Positions 53,319-60,788 of a stretch of DNA of 64,000 nt are shown here, piece by piece; position 1 is the stretch's first letter, and the number at the start of each line of letters is the position of its first letter. Below the pieces are notes generated by a model. That model searched no databases and was not told the DNA's origin. It saw only the letters and a program-made list of their open reading frames with translations. The translations under genes were made by a program, and so were the position numbers. This DNA is from Nakamurella sp. A5-74 (lineage in GTDB: Bacteria > Actinomycetota > Actinomycetes > Mycobacteriales > Nakamurellaceae): assembly GCF_040438885.1 (NCBI RefSeq), contig NZ_CP159218.1, positions 4,588,001 through 4,652,000 on the forward strand, given 5' to 3'.

Positions 53319-53606
53319 TCAGCCGTGGGTGGCGAACTGCTGGTTCGGGCGTGGTTCGATCGCTCCGGCTGTGCGCACCAGCAGGCGGGCGAGAGCGCGC
53401 CGGACGCGGTGGTCCCGGATCGTGACCGACGTGGCGGGGCGGGCTCGACGCACTGCAGCGAAGCGGGCGACGTCCCAGCGGGCGGTGTCGGATCGGGCGG
53501 TGTCGCCCCGGGCAGTGTCGAGTCGAACGGTGTCGAGACGAACACTGTCGAAGAGCTCCCGTTGCGCGGAGGCCGAGAGGATCAGGGCGGTGGGCTGGAA
53601 CTGCAT
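53319..53606 (-). CDS. Small basic protein with pentapeptide-like repeats, unknown function
   Basis: 95 residues. After MQFQPTALILSAS comes a run of five-residue units, VRLDT, VRLDT, ARGDT, ARSDT, ARWDV, ARFAA, then a very basic C-terminal half (IRDHRVRRALARLLVRTAG). The units reflect 15-bp DNA repeats at 53464-53553. It resembles no family I know; the pattern is not the standard A(D/N)LXX of pentapeptide-repeat proteins. ATG at 53606 has GGAGG seven bases upstream, and a good promoter lies at 53670-53698, so expression is likely. Confidence 0.65.
   Translation of the reverse strand: MQFQPTALILSASAQRELFDSVRLDTVRLDTARGDTARSDTARWDVARFAAVRRARPATSVTIRDHRVRRALARLLVRTAGAIEPRPNQQFATHG
53464..53553. 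repeat. Six 15-bp tandem repeats inside the small protein gene
   Basis: Units start at 53464, 53479, 53494, 53509, 53524 and 53539, each beginning CGGGC or CGAAC and containing GTGTCG or a close variant. Diverged copies keep the 15-base step, so the reading frame and five-residue period are preserved. Confidence 0.8.
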
Positions 53607-53659
53607 GATGATGCCTCCTTCCACAGCGACCGGCGCTGCTGACCAGCACCTCTGCATCC

Positions 53660-53698
53660 CTGTACCGCTACAGTAGCTGGGCTGGCTGTACCGGTCAA
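53660..53698 (-). promoter_or_regulatory. Promoter with overlapping operator for the small protein gene
   Basis: On the minus strand TTGACC (53698-53693), 17 bases, then TACTGT (53675-53670): a good housekeeping-type promoter. The inverted repeat CTGTA-CCGC-TACAG at 53660-53673 overlaps the -10 element, and the words GGTACAG and CTGTA recur in the spacer, suggesting repression at this promoter. Confidence 0.55.
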
Positions 53699-53747
53699 GG
53701 TCATTCGTCTCCAGGCCGCCCGGCCAGGTGGGAGAGTGGTTTCCGCA

Positions 53748-53778
53748 GGATCTCGACTCCTGCGTCGCTCGATCACCG
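53748..53778 (+). repeat. Dispersed intergenic repeat, copy E
   Basis: GGATCTCGACTCCTGC then GTCGCTCGATCACCG. Shorter and more diverged than copies B-D, located between the DUF2867 stop and the small protein gene promoter. Confidence 0.6.
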
Positions 53779-53796
53779 TCGGGATAAGTCACTCGA

Positions 53797-54300
53797 TCAA
53801 CGCGACGCCGGCAGTCCCTGTCGAGCAATGACCCCGCGGATCGCCCGCCGCATCATGGCCCGGGTGATCACGTCATGGGCGAACGCCACCGGGACGAAGT
53901 AGATCCGCCCACGCAGACCCTTGAACCAGACCGCCGTCGTCACCCGCAGCAGCAATCGATCTGCGTCGAAGGCGATGCCGGCGCGGAAGTCCAGGTGGGC
54001 ATCCTCGGTGACGATCACGGCTTCACCATCGACAACAGTGTCGACCGCGAACACGTCGTCGGTGGCCGGCGGAATCCCGATCAGGCGCACCAGCACCTGC
54101 CGCAACCCGAACAACACCTTCACGAACAGAGGGGCGGATCGCGGCGAGAACACCGCAGCGGCCCATGCTTCGGCTCCGATCGAGGGGTCGGTGGGGACGG
54201 CGACCAGCGTGACGGTTGCCCAGTCAGCTGGACGCGGCCCGTCGAGGGCGTAGGAAACAAAAGCAGGCTCGGCGGTCAGGGGCTCGGTCACGATCGACAT
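53797..54300 (-). CDS. DUF2867 family protein
   Basis: 167 residues. Features of the family: a central FKVLFGLRQVLVRL-like segment and the C-terminal LRVTTAVWFKGLRGRIYFVPVAFAHDVITRAMMRRA. Function unknown; these proteins are often found near TetR regulators. The ATG at 54300 (MSIVTEP) is preferred since GGAGAG lies about six bases upstream; an ATG at 54312 is possible and would overlap the first TetR operator. Divergently transcribed from the TetR gene. Confidence 0.82.
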   Translation of the reverse strand: MSIVTEPLTAEPAFVSYALDGPRPADWATVTLVAVPTDPSIGAEAWAAAVFSPRSAPLFVKVLFGLRQVLVRLIGIPPATDDVFAVDTVVDGEAVIVTEDAHLDFRAGIAFDADRLLLRVTTAVWFKGLRGRIYFVPVAFAHDVITRAMMRRAIRGVIARQGLPASR

Positions 54301-54308
54301 GGCGCTCT

Positions 54309-54326
54309 CCATACGGTGGCGTACGT
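54309..54326. promoter_or_regulatory. TetR operator copy 1
   Basis: CCATACG-GTGG-CGTACGT, an imperfect copy of the site at 54334. It lies just upstream of the DUF2867 start, so repressor bound here would block that gene. Confidence 0.6.
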
Positions 54327-54333
54327 TCGGATG

Positions 54334-54351
54334 CCATACGGTAGCGTATGG
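54334..54351. promoter_or_regulatory. TetR operator copy 2
   Basis: CCATACG-GTAG-CGTATGG, a perfect inverted repeat with 7-base arms. It overlaps the ATG of the TetR gene at 54348, which implies tight autoregulation or a start at the second ATG (54354). The two sites are 25 bases apart. Confidence 0.75.
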
Positions 54352-54941
54352 ACATGCCTGATGTCAGCCCCGCCCGTCGTCGTCTGGGCCGGCAGGACTG
54401 GGTCGATGCCGCCCTGCAGGCGCTCACCGACCGCGGCCCGGACGCGGTGGCCATCGAACCCATCGCGAGTGCGCTCGGCGCCACCAAGGGGTCCGGCTAC
54501 TGGCACTTCGCCAACCGTGCCGCCCTCGTCGAGGCCACCATGGACGAGTGGCTCCGGCTCCGCACCGACGAGATCATCAGCCGGGTGGAACAGGACGGTG
54601 GTTCCGCCCGAGATCGGCTCGGTCGACTGCTGGTCATCGTGGGCACCGGGGTCGAGCGCGCCATCGGTGAGTCAGCGATCCTGTCGAGCACCGATCCTGT
54701 TGTCCGACAACGGATGCAGGTCGCCGTCGGACGACGGATCAACTACCTGACGGCACTGCTGGAACAGGGTGGACTGGCGCGCGGCGCCGCCCGGTCCCGA
54801 GCGGTGCTGGCATACGCCACCTTCTCCGGTCATGCCGTGCTCGCGGCCACGGTTCCTGCGGTGCTCCCGAAATCGCCGCAGGCGCGACGCCACGCCCACC
54901 GCGAGATGCTGGAGATGGTGCTCGGCCCCGAGAGGTCCTGA
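54348..54941 (+). CDS. TetR family transcriptional regulator
   Basis: 197 residues. The N-terminal helix-turn-helix (about 15-62) reads WVDAALQALTDRGPDAVAIEPIASALGATKGSGYWHFANRAALVEATMDEW, typical of TetR. The C-terminal ligand domain is all-helical. It likely represses itself and the divergent DUF2867 gene via the two matching operators. ATG at 54348 lies inside the second operator, and there is no ribosome binding site, so the transcript could be leaderless or begin at 54354. Confidence 0.93.
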   Translation: MDMPDVSPARRRLGRQDWVDAALQALTDRGPDAVAIEPIASALGATKGSGYWHFANRAALVEATMDEWLRLRTDEIISRVEQDGGSARDRLGRLLVIVGTGVERAIGESAILSSTDPVVRQRMQVAVGRRINYLTALLEQGGLARGAARSRAVLAYATFSGHAVLAATVPAVLPKSPQARRHAHREMLEMVLGPERS

Positions 54942-54998
54942 CGCGGGGCGAGGCCGCGACCCGGGTCGGGGCCCCGACGCGACCGGCCACCCGAGCTG

Positions 54999-56489
54999 TC
55001 AGGGCAGCCGGAACACCCGCACTCCGCCGGACTTGCCATAGCGCTCAGCCTCGAAGTCGGCGGCGAAGGTGGCGAACCAGCCGTCGCCGTGACCCACCAG
55101 TTCTCCGAGACCAGCAACCTGGAGCTCGCCCGTCGTCGAACTCAGCACCAGGGTCCGGGATGCCAGCTCGACGTCTGCGTCGACGAGGAGCGGAGCGGTG
55201 CGACCGGATCCGCCGGCCGTCACCGACAGCACGGCGCGGTCCTGGGTCCACAGCTTCCGGCCGTCGTTCCGGGCCCGGGCGGTCAGCCGAACGCCGGCGG
55301 CCGAGTCGGTGGTGAGCACCGCATCGTCGGTCACTGCCTGCAACGTCTCCTCGCGCGTCGCGTGATCCCAGGTGGTGCGACCGGTCGACAGATCGATCAG
55401 CTGCGGTCTGCCCTGCAGGACGAACGAGGCAGTCTCCGCATCCTGCTGCCGCAGATCCAGGTTGCTGCAGCGCAGTGTCTTGCCGTCCGACGACCGGTAG
55501 CTGCCCGGATCGAAGTCTCGGGTCCAGGCCGAGGCGCCACCCGGTTCGATCGCCGCCAGGCTCGGTGTGCAGCCTTCCTTCGGATCGTTGTCGTCACGGA
55601 AATGGACGCCGAGACCCGGTGCGACCAGCAGGCGGTTCCCGGCCAGGCCGTCCCCGGTCCGACCTTCGCCCAGAGGCTTTCCCGTGACGAGCCGGAAGGC
55701 GTCGGTCCGTTCACTGTCGGCGCCCGTCGGATAGCTCGTCACCCAGAGCTCCGGGGACGACGCACCCTCCAGCCGTTCCAGCGGGTCCGTGATCCGAGCA
55801 CTCGCGTATGACCGCTGCTGCCACTGCCCGGCACCGGTCAGCGGATCGCGGGCCGTGACGGTGCATTCGCCGAGCCTGCCGGTCTGCTTCGGCGCGCACT
55901 CCGACGTGATCATCCTCCCGCCGACGAAGCTGACGAAGGCACTGGTGGTGTTCTTCCACAGGACCCGGCCGGTGGCCACGTCGATACCGGTGATGAGCAG
56001 CCTGTTCGGGAACACGTCGATCCCGAACGCGTCCCTGCTCACCACTGCGACCGAGCCGAACACCCGGACCTCCAAGGTCGGGATGTCGGTGTACCGCTCG
56101 ACGATCTTCCACAGCTCGTCGCCGTCGGCATCCAGAGCCACCAGCCGCCCCACCGCATTGATCAGCGTGATGTCGCCGGCGCGTTCGACCTGCATCCCTT
56201 GTGTGGAGCCCCTGCCCGGGTCGAGCGCGAACTGGAGCAGTTCGGTGGCCTCGGTTCCCGGCGGGCTCCGAGTCGGCATCGGTGGTGGATCCGGCACCGA
56301 GGTTCGCGTCGTGGTGACGCCGGTGGGCCTGGATGTCAACGATCGCGAGGTCTCGGCGCTCGGTGACGTCGTGCAGGCCCCGGCGACGAGCAGCGCCGCC
56401 AGAGCGAGGATCGCCGGCGGGCGACGGATGAGCGAGAGCACGGATCCGAGTATCGGTGTCGCGTTCGATCGGCGCGGGCGATCGGACAC
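54999..56489 (-). CDS. Lipoprotein with PQQ-like beta-propeller
   Basis: 496 residues from the GTG at 56489. A hydrophobic signal (ILALAALLVAGAC) puts the lipidated Cys at about residue 39. A Thr/Pro/Arg-rich linker follows, then a propeller of PQQ/Ig-like blades with LVALDADGDELWKIVERY, ITGIDVATGRVLWKN, VTARDPLTGAGQWQQ and LIDLSTGRTTWDH. Enzyme residues for PQQ binding are not seen, so it is a structural or binding protein on the cell surface. The GTG at 56441 would give a more usual signal length. Converges with TetR and follows the helicase gene on the same strand. Confidence 0.8.
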   Translation of the reverse strand: MSDRPRRSNATPILGSVLSLIRRPPAILALAALLVAGACTTSPSAETSRSLTSRPTGVTTTRTSVPDPPPMPTRSPPGTEATELLQFALDPGRGSTQGMQVERAGDITLINAVGRLVALDADGDELWKIVERYTDIPTLEVRVFGSVAVVSRDAFGIDVFPNRLLITGIDVATGRVLWKNTTSAFVSFVGGRMITSECAPKQTGRLGECTVTARDPLTGAGQWQQRSYASARITDPLERLEGASSPELWVTSYPTGADSERTDAFRLVTGKPLGEGRTGDGLAGNRLLVAPGLGVHFRDDNDPKEGCTPSLAAIEPGGASAWTRDFDPGSYRSSDGKTLRCSNLDLRQQDAETASFVLQGRPQLIDLSTGRTTWDHATREETLQAVTDDAVLTTDSAAGVRLTARARNDGRKLWTQDRAVLSVTAGGSGRTAPLLVDADVELASRTLVLSSTTGELQVAGLGELVGHGDGWFATFAADFEAERYGKSGGVRVFRLP

Positions 56490-56548
56490 ATCGGTGCCGG
56501 TCAGCGTGCCTCCGCCCAGCTCCGCCCAGCTCCGACCGCGCTGTCCGG

Positions 56549-58684
56549 TCAGCCGACCCGGCGGTGCACCAGCAGTGGCAACACCAGCGTGGCCCCGGCA
56601 CGGCGCAGGACGGCAGCGGCGATCGTCACCGGCCACAGCGACGAGGTGGCATCGACCACGAGCAGTACCGGCCGTCCCGCGACCTCGGCAGGTACGGGCA
56701 CGGAGATCGCGTCCTTCCAAACGGCGGCCTCCTCGGCAGAGGTCAGTCCGGTACTCGTGCGCGCCGGTGCGACCGCCGCGTCGTCGATCTGCAGGTGCCC
56801 CAGATCCATCCGGCCGATCGCGGCGATCTGCGCGGTGAGGCCCTCGGTGAGAGCGCTGTATCCCGCGACCGGTAGTGCGACCACCACCTCCGGGCGAGCC
56901 GGCCAGTCCCGACGCCAACTGCTCAGCGCCCCGACCACGTCGGTGACGAGCTCCTCAGGCGGCGGCGCGTCCGCAGCGAACACAGCCCTGATCACCTCAC
57001 GCCATTCGGGCGCGTCGGCGTGCACCAGGGCCCGTCCTTCGGCAGCCATCTCGCCGGGGGCGATCCGGCCCTTCGATCCGAAAGCCCCACCAGGCCACAT
57101 CTTCCGCGGTTCGACGACGTGGGATCGGGTGCGCAGTGCACCCGCGACCCCGGCGGTGACGCTCTTGTCGGGCGCACGTGGAAGATCGTCCGGCAGCTCG
57201 CCGGTGCAGACGCTGCAGCGACCGCACGGGGTGGCCGTCGGATCGTCGAGGGATTCCTGCAGCAGCTGCATCAGGCAGCGTCGACCGCGGGAGTAGTCGC
57301 GCATGATGTCGGCCTCGCGGCGGCGGACTGCGATCACGCCTTCGTAGTGCGCGGCGTCGTAGTTCCACGCCCGGCCGGTCCGCACCCAGCCGCTCTCGGT
57401 GCGATCGACCACGCCGTCGACGGCCAACTGCTTGAGCATCAGTTCGACCTTCGTCCGGCGCAGACCCGATTCGGCCTCCAGCGCAGGGACGCTGGCCGGT
57501 TCTGCGGGCGCGACCGGGGTGACGGCGAGCAATCGCTGCACCTCGCGCTCGTCCGGGATGGAGGCGGTGACGAAGTAGTCCCAGATGGCGGCGTCCTCGT
57601 GGGCACTGAGCAGCACCACCACTGCCCGGTCGATGGCCCGACCGGCACGCCCGACCTGCTGGTAGTAGGACACCGGCGACGGCGGCGATCCGACGTGCAC
57701 ACAGAAGCCGAGATCCGGTTTGTCGTAGCCCATGCCGAGGGCAGAGGTGGCGATGAGTGCCTTCAACTCGTTGCGCCGCAACGCCTCTTCCAGCCGTTCG
57801 CGTTCCTCGCCGGGCAACTGGCCGGTATAGGCGGCGACCGGGTATGCACCTCCGTGCTGGGCGGTGATCGCCTCCGCGAGCCGTTCGGCATCGGCCACGG
57901 TGAGCGCGTAGACGATGCCGGAGCCTGGCAGGTTCGGCAGCTGCTCGACGACCCAGCCGTAGCGCTGGATCGGAGTGAGCCCGTCGATGACCGCGAGCTG
58001 CAGGGACGTCCGCGCCAGCGGCCCGCGCAGGACGAGGGTCTGGTCGCCGAGCTGGGTGGCAACGTCCGTCGTCACCCGCGCGTTGGCGGTCGCTGTGGTC
58101 GCCAGCACCGGGGTGTGCGGGCTGAGCCCGCGGACGGTGTCGGAGACCCTGCGGTAGTCGGGCCGGAAGTCGTGCCCCCAGTCGGAGACGGCGTGCGCCT
58201 CGTCGATCACCAGCATGCCTAGATTCCCGACGAGCGAATCGAGCACCCGGCGACCGAAGCGCGGGTTGGCCAGCCGCTCGGGGGAGACCAGCACGACGTC
58301 CAGATCACCGCCGATCAATGCGCTCTCGATGGCTTCCCAGTCGCCGTTGTTCGACGAGTTGAGGGTGGCCGCGCGGAGTCCGGCCCGCTCGGCTGCGACC
58401 ACCTGGTCGCGCATCAACGACAGCAGTGGGGAGATGACGAGGGTCGGGCCGCCGCCGGCGGCCCGGATCAGCGCGGTGGCGGTCCAGTAGACCGCCGACT
58501 TGCCCCACCCGGTCGCCTGCACCACGAGTACCCGCGCGCCGGGGTGCAGCAGTCCGGTGATGGCGATCAGCTGGTCGTCGCGCAGTCGCGCGTCAGGACC
58601 CGCGAGCGCGCCGATGACGCGATCGGCGACCACCTGCTGGTCGTCGGTGAGCGTCGTGGCAGGCGTCGCGGTGGGGGTGCTCAT
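56549..58684 (-). CDS. RecQ-type DNA helicase with PRTase-like C-terminus
   Basis: 711 residues. Helicase motifs: I ATGWGKS, Ia SPLLSLMRDQV, II DEAHAVSDWGHDFRPDYRR, III ATTATA, V TSALGMGYDKPD, VI QQVGRAGR. A zinc site follows with CLMQLL and CGRCSVC, then a winged region. The last 130 residues resemble a ComF-type phosphoribosyltransferase: VVVALPVAGYSALTEGLTAQIA and PVLLVVDATSSLWPVTIAAAVLRRAGA, which aligns with the PRPP loop but has DATSS in place of DDVxTTG. It probably unwinds branched DNA in repair; a nucleotide-binding role for the tail is inferred. ATG at 58684. Confidence 0.9.
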   Translation of the reverse strand: MSTPTATPATTLTDDQQVVADRVIGALAGPDARLRDDQLIAITGLLHPGARVLVVQATGWGKSAVYWTATALIRAAGGGPTLVISPLLSLMRDQVVAAERAGLRAATLNSSNNGDWEAIESALIGGDLDVVLVSPERLANPRFGRRVLDSLVGNLGMLVIDEAHAVSDWGHDFRPDYRRVSDTVRGLSPHTPVLATTATANARVTTDVATQLGDQTLVLRGPLARTSLQLAVIDGLTPIQRYGWVVEQLPNLPGSGIVYALTVADAERLAEAITAQHGGAYPVAAYTGQLPGEERERLEEALRRNELKALIATSALGMGYDKPDLGFCVHVGSPPSPVSYYQQVGRAGRAIDRAVVVLLSAHEDAAIWDYFVTASIPDEREVQRLLAVTPVAPAEPASVPALEAESGLRRTKVELMLKQLAVDGVVDRTESGWVRTGRAWNYDAAHYEGVIAVRRREADIMRDYSRGRRCLMQLLQESLDDPTATPCGRCSVCTGELPDDLPRAPDKSVTAGVAGALRTRSHVVEPRKMWPGGAFGSKGRIAPGEMAAEGRALVHADAPEWREVIRAVFAADAPPPEELVTDVVGALSSWRRDWPARPEVVVALPVAGYSALTEGLTAQIAAIGRMDLGHLQIDDAAVAPARTSTGLTSAEEAAVWKDAISVPVPAEVAGRPVLLVVDATSSLWPVTIAAAVLRRAGATLVLPLLVHRRVG

Positions 58685-58776
58685 CTGGTCACCGTAGAGC
58701 GGCGGGCCGACACCGGCGTGACCCGCGGAACGGTTGTGGATCACTGGGGACCTGTGGACAACTGCCGACACTGCGG

Positions 58777-59244
58777 TCACGGCCGCCCGAGCGCACTCTC
58801 CACCGGCGCGTCGAGTTCCAGCTCCGCCAGGATCCCGCGCAGCTGACGTTCCTCGTAGCGGAAGTGACTCTCCATGATCGCGGCGAGCCCCTCCAGATGC
58901 CGATCCAGCACCGGCGCCGGATCGCCGCTGCCCAGCGCCTGCTCCAGACCGCCGATCAGGTGGGCGATCATCGAATGGTCCTGGGTCAGCCTGTCGAGGG
59001 TTGGTGCCAGGTGGGGATGGGCCGATCGGATCGCCGGGAACAGCACTGCGTCCTCGCCCCGGTGGTGCCGGTCGAGGGCACTGCAGAAGCCGCGGCAGTG
59101 CACCAGCAGATCCCGCACGAGCTCGGGCGGTCCCGCACCCGACAGTGCATCCTGGGCATCGGCCAGGGCGTCCCGGAGATGCTGATGGACCCGGTACATC
59201 TCATGACCCCAGGCGACGAGCCTGGCCTTCTCCCGCTCACTCAC
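58777..59244 (-). CDS. Hemerythrin-like domain protein
   Basis: 155 residues. The four-helix bundle ligands are visible: His in YRVHQHL, HHRGEDAVLFPAI, LTQDHSMIAHLI and SHFRYEERQL. Such proteins bind O2, NO or act in oxidative stress sensing through a di-iron site. The GTG at 59244 is the start. It is divergent from the GntR regulator and separated from the helicase gene by 92 bases. Confidence 0.9.
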   Translation of the reverse strand: MSEREKARLVAWGHEMYRVHQHLRDALADAQDALSGAGPPELVRDLLVHCRGFCSALDRHHRGEDAVLFPAIRSAHPHLAPTLDRLTQDHSMIAHLIGGLEQALGSGDPAPVLDRHLEGLAAIMESHFRYEERQLRGILAELELDAPVESALGRP

Positions 59245-59386
59245 TGGGCGGCAGGGGATTCGACGTCATCACGTCGTCCTCCGAACATCGGTGCCTCCAT
59301 GCCTGACACGGTCTGCCACCGGCACGCGACCCTCGAACCGTAACGGACCCGACGCAGACGGTCCACGTGGGCACTTTCGCCTCACA

Positions 59387-59416
59387 TTGCACTATTTCAC
59401 TAGTTGTGTAGTGTAA
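59387..59416. promoter_or_regulatory. Probable GntR (YtrA-type) operator
   Basis: TTGCACTA (59387-59394) and TAGTGTAA (59409-59416) are symmetric at seven of eight positions; a second half-site CACTA lies at 59398-59402. It ends five bases before the GTG start of the GntR gene, so the transcript would have a very short or no leader. Confidence 0.5.
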
Positions 59417-59421
59417 TCCGC

Positions 59422-59814
59422 GTGATCGAGTTCCGGATCGACCGGCGAGCAGGCACTCCCGCCTACCTGCAGATCGTGGAACAGACGCGTCAGGCCTTGC
59501 TGCTCGGTCGGTTGACGGTGGGTGATCAGCTGCCCACCGCCCGCGAGGTGGTGGCCAGTACGGCCATCAACCCCAACACGGTCCTGAAGGCCTACCGGGA
59601 ACTGGAACGTGAGGGCCTGGTGCAGGGACGGGTCGGTGCTGGCACGTTCGTCACCCGCGGGCTTGCCCGGTCCGAAGTCGACGTCGACTCGCCGCTGGGC
59701 ACCGAGCTCGACCGGTGGATCGGACGGGCCAAGCTCGGCGGGCTGGCCCGGCACGAGGTCGAAGCACTCTCGAAAGCACTGTTGGACAGGCACTTCGAAT
59801 CGGGGAGGTCGTGA
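59422..59814 (+). CDS. GntR family regulator, YtrA subfamily
   Basis: 130 residues. Winged helix with YLQIVEQTRQALLLGRLTVGDQLPTAREVVASTAINPNTVLKAYRELEREGLV, followed by a short C-terminal tail of about 50 residues, the length of YtrA-type repressors. These are normally the first gene of operons coding an ABC exporter, as here. The GTG at 59422 gives the family N-terminus (IEFRIDRRAGTPAY). Its stop overlaps the next start (TGATG). It probably represses the operon and is released by a cell-envelope or cationic-peptide signal. Confidence 0.92.
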   Translation: MIEFRIDRRAGTPAYLQIVEQTRQALLLGRLTVGDQLPTAREVVASTAINPNTVLKAYRELEREGLVQGRVGAGTFVTRGLARSEVDVDSPLGTELDRWIGRAKLGGLARHEVEALSKALLDRHFESGRS

Positions 59815-60788
59815 TGGGAACCGTGCAACACGAGCGGACAGCGGGCGAAACAGCGGGACCGGGTAGCAGTTCAGCGGGGGACCGCGCGGGGGACGGGGGT
59901 GCGGGATCGAGCGGTCGGGAGCCGATCCTGCGGGTGACCGGAGCGGGTAAGAAGTACCGGCGCGGTTGGGCGCTGCGGCACTGCTCGTTCGACCTGCAGC
60001 CCGGCTCGATCACCGCACTGGTCGGACCCAACGGTGCGGGGAAGAGCACCCTGCTCGCGGCCGCTGCGGGACTGCTCCGACTGACCGAGGGCGAGATCGC
60101 CGTCCAGGGTGAGGTGGTGCGATCGGCACCGGCGCATCCGGATCTCGGCTACCTCGCGCAGGACAAGCCGCTCTACCGGCAGTACTCGGTGGCCGACATG
60201 CTCGAGATCGGTCGACATCTGAACGTGCGCTGGGACTCTGCACTGGCGCACCGACTCTGCGAGGACGCCGCCCTTCCCCCGAAGGCGAAGGTGCGCACGC
60301 TGTCCGGCGGTCAACGGACCCGACTGGCTCTCGCCCTGGTGCTGGCGCGGAGACCGTCGCTCGTGCTGCTGGACGAGCCGCTGGCCGACCTGGATCCGTT
60401 GGCGCGCAAAGAGGTCCAGCAGACCTTGTTGGCCGAGACCGTCGATACCGGACTCACCGTGCTGTTGTCGTCGCACATCGTCAGTGAGATCGAGGACGCC
60501 TGTGACCACCTGGTGCTGTTGACCGGCGGAGCGGTGACGCTGCAGGGATCCATCGAGGACACCGTCGATCGACATCTCCTGCTCACCGGACCGGGCGACG
60601 ACGAAACGGGGTTGGGTCTGCTGCCCAGCGCCGACATCGTCGAGATCCGCCGCACGCCACGGCAGATCACCGTCCTGATCGACGGACAGCCGACCCACGT
60701 GCCGCAGGGCTGGACCACCGATCGGCCGACGCTCGAGGAGGTCGTCATCGCGCACCTGCGCGATGCGCGGTCGGGGACAGTCCGATGA
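59814..60788 (+). CDS. ABC transporter ATP-binding protein (YtrB-like)
   Basis: 324 residues. A low-complexity 35-residue N-terminus precedes the cassette: Walker A GPNGAGKST, Q-loop YLAQDKPLY, signature LSGGQRTR, Walker B LVLLDEPLADLD, and H-loop LLSSHIVSEIEDA. A C-terminal region of about 90 residues is unassigned. It powers the two permeases encoded next. ATG at 59814 follows GGGGAGG and overlaps the GntR stop; its own stop overlaps the permease start (ATGA). Confidence 0.93.
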   Translation: MGTVQHERTAGETAGPGSSSAGDRAGDGGAGSSGREPILRVTGAGKKYRRGWALRHCSFDLQPGSITALVGPNGAGKSTLLAAAAGLLRLTEGEIAVQGEVVRSAPAHPDLGYLAQDKPLYRQYSVADMLEIGRHLNVRWDSALAHRLCEDAALPPKAKVRTLSGGQRTRLALALVLARRPSLVLLDEPLADLDPLARKEVQQTLLAETVDTGLTVLLSSHIVSEIEDACDHLVLLTGGAVTLQGSIEDTVDRHLLLTGPGDDETGLGLLPSADIVEIRRTPRQITVLIDGQPTHVPQGWTTDRPTLEEVVIAHLRDARSGTVR

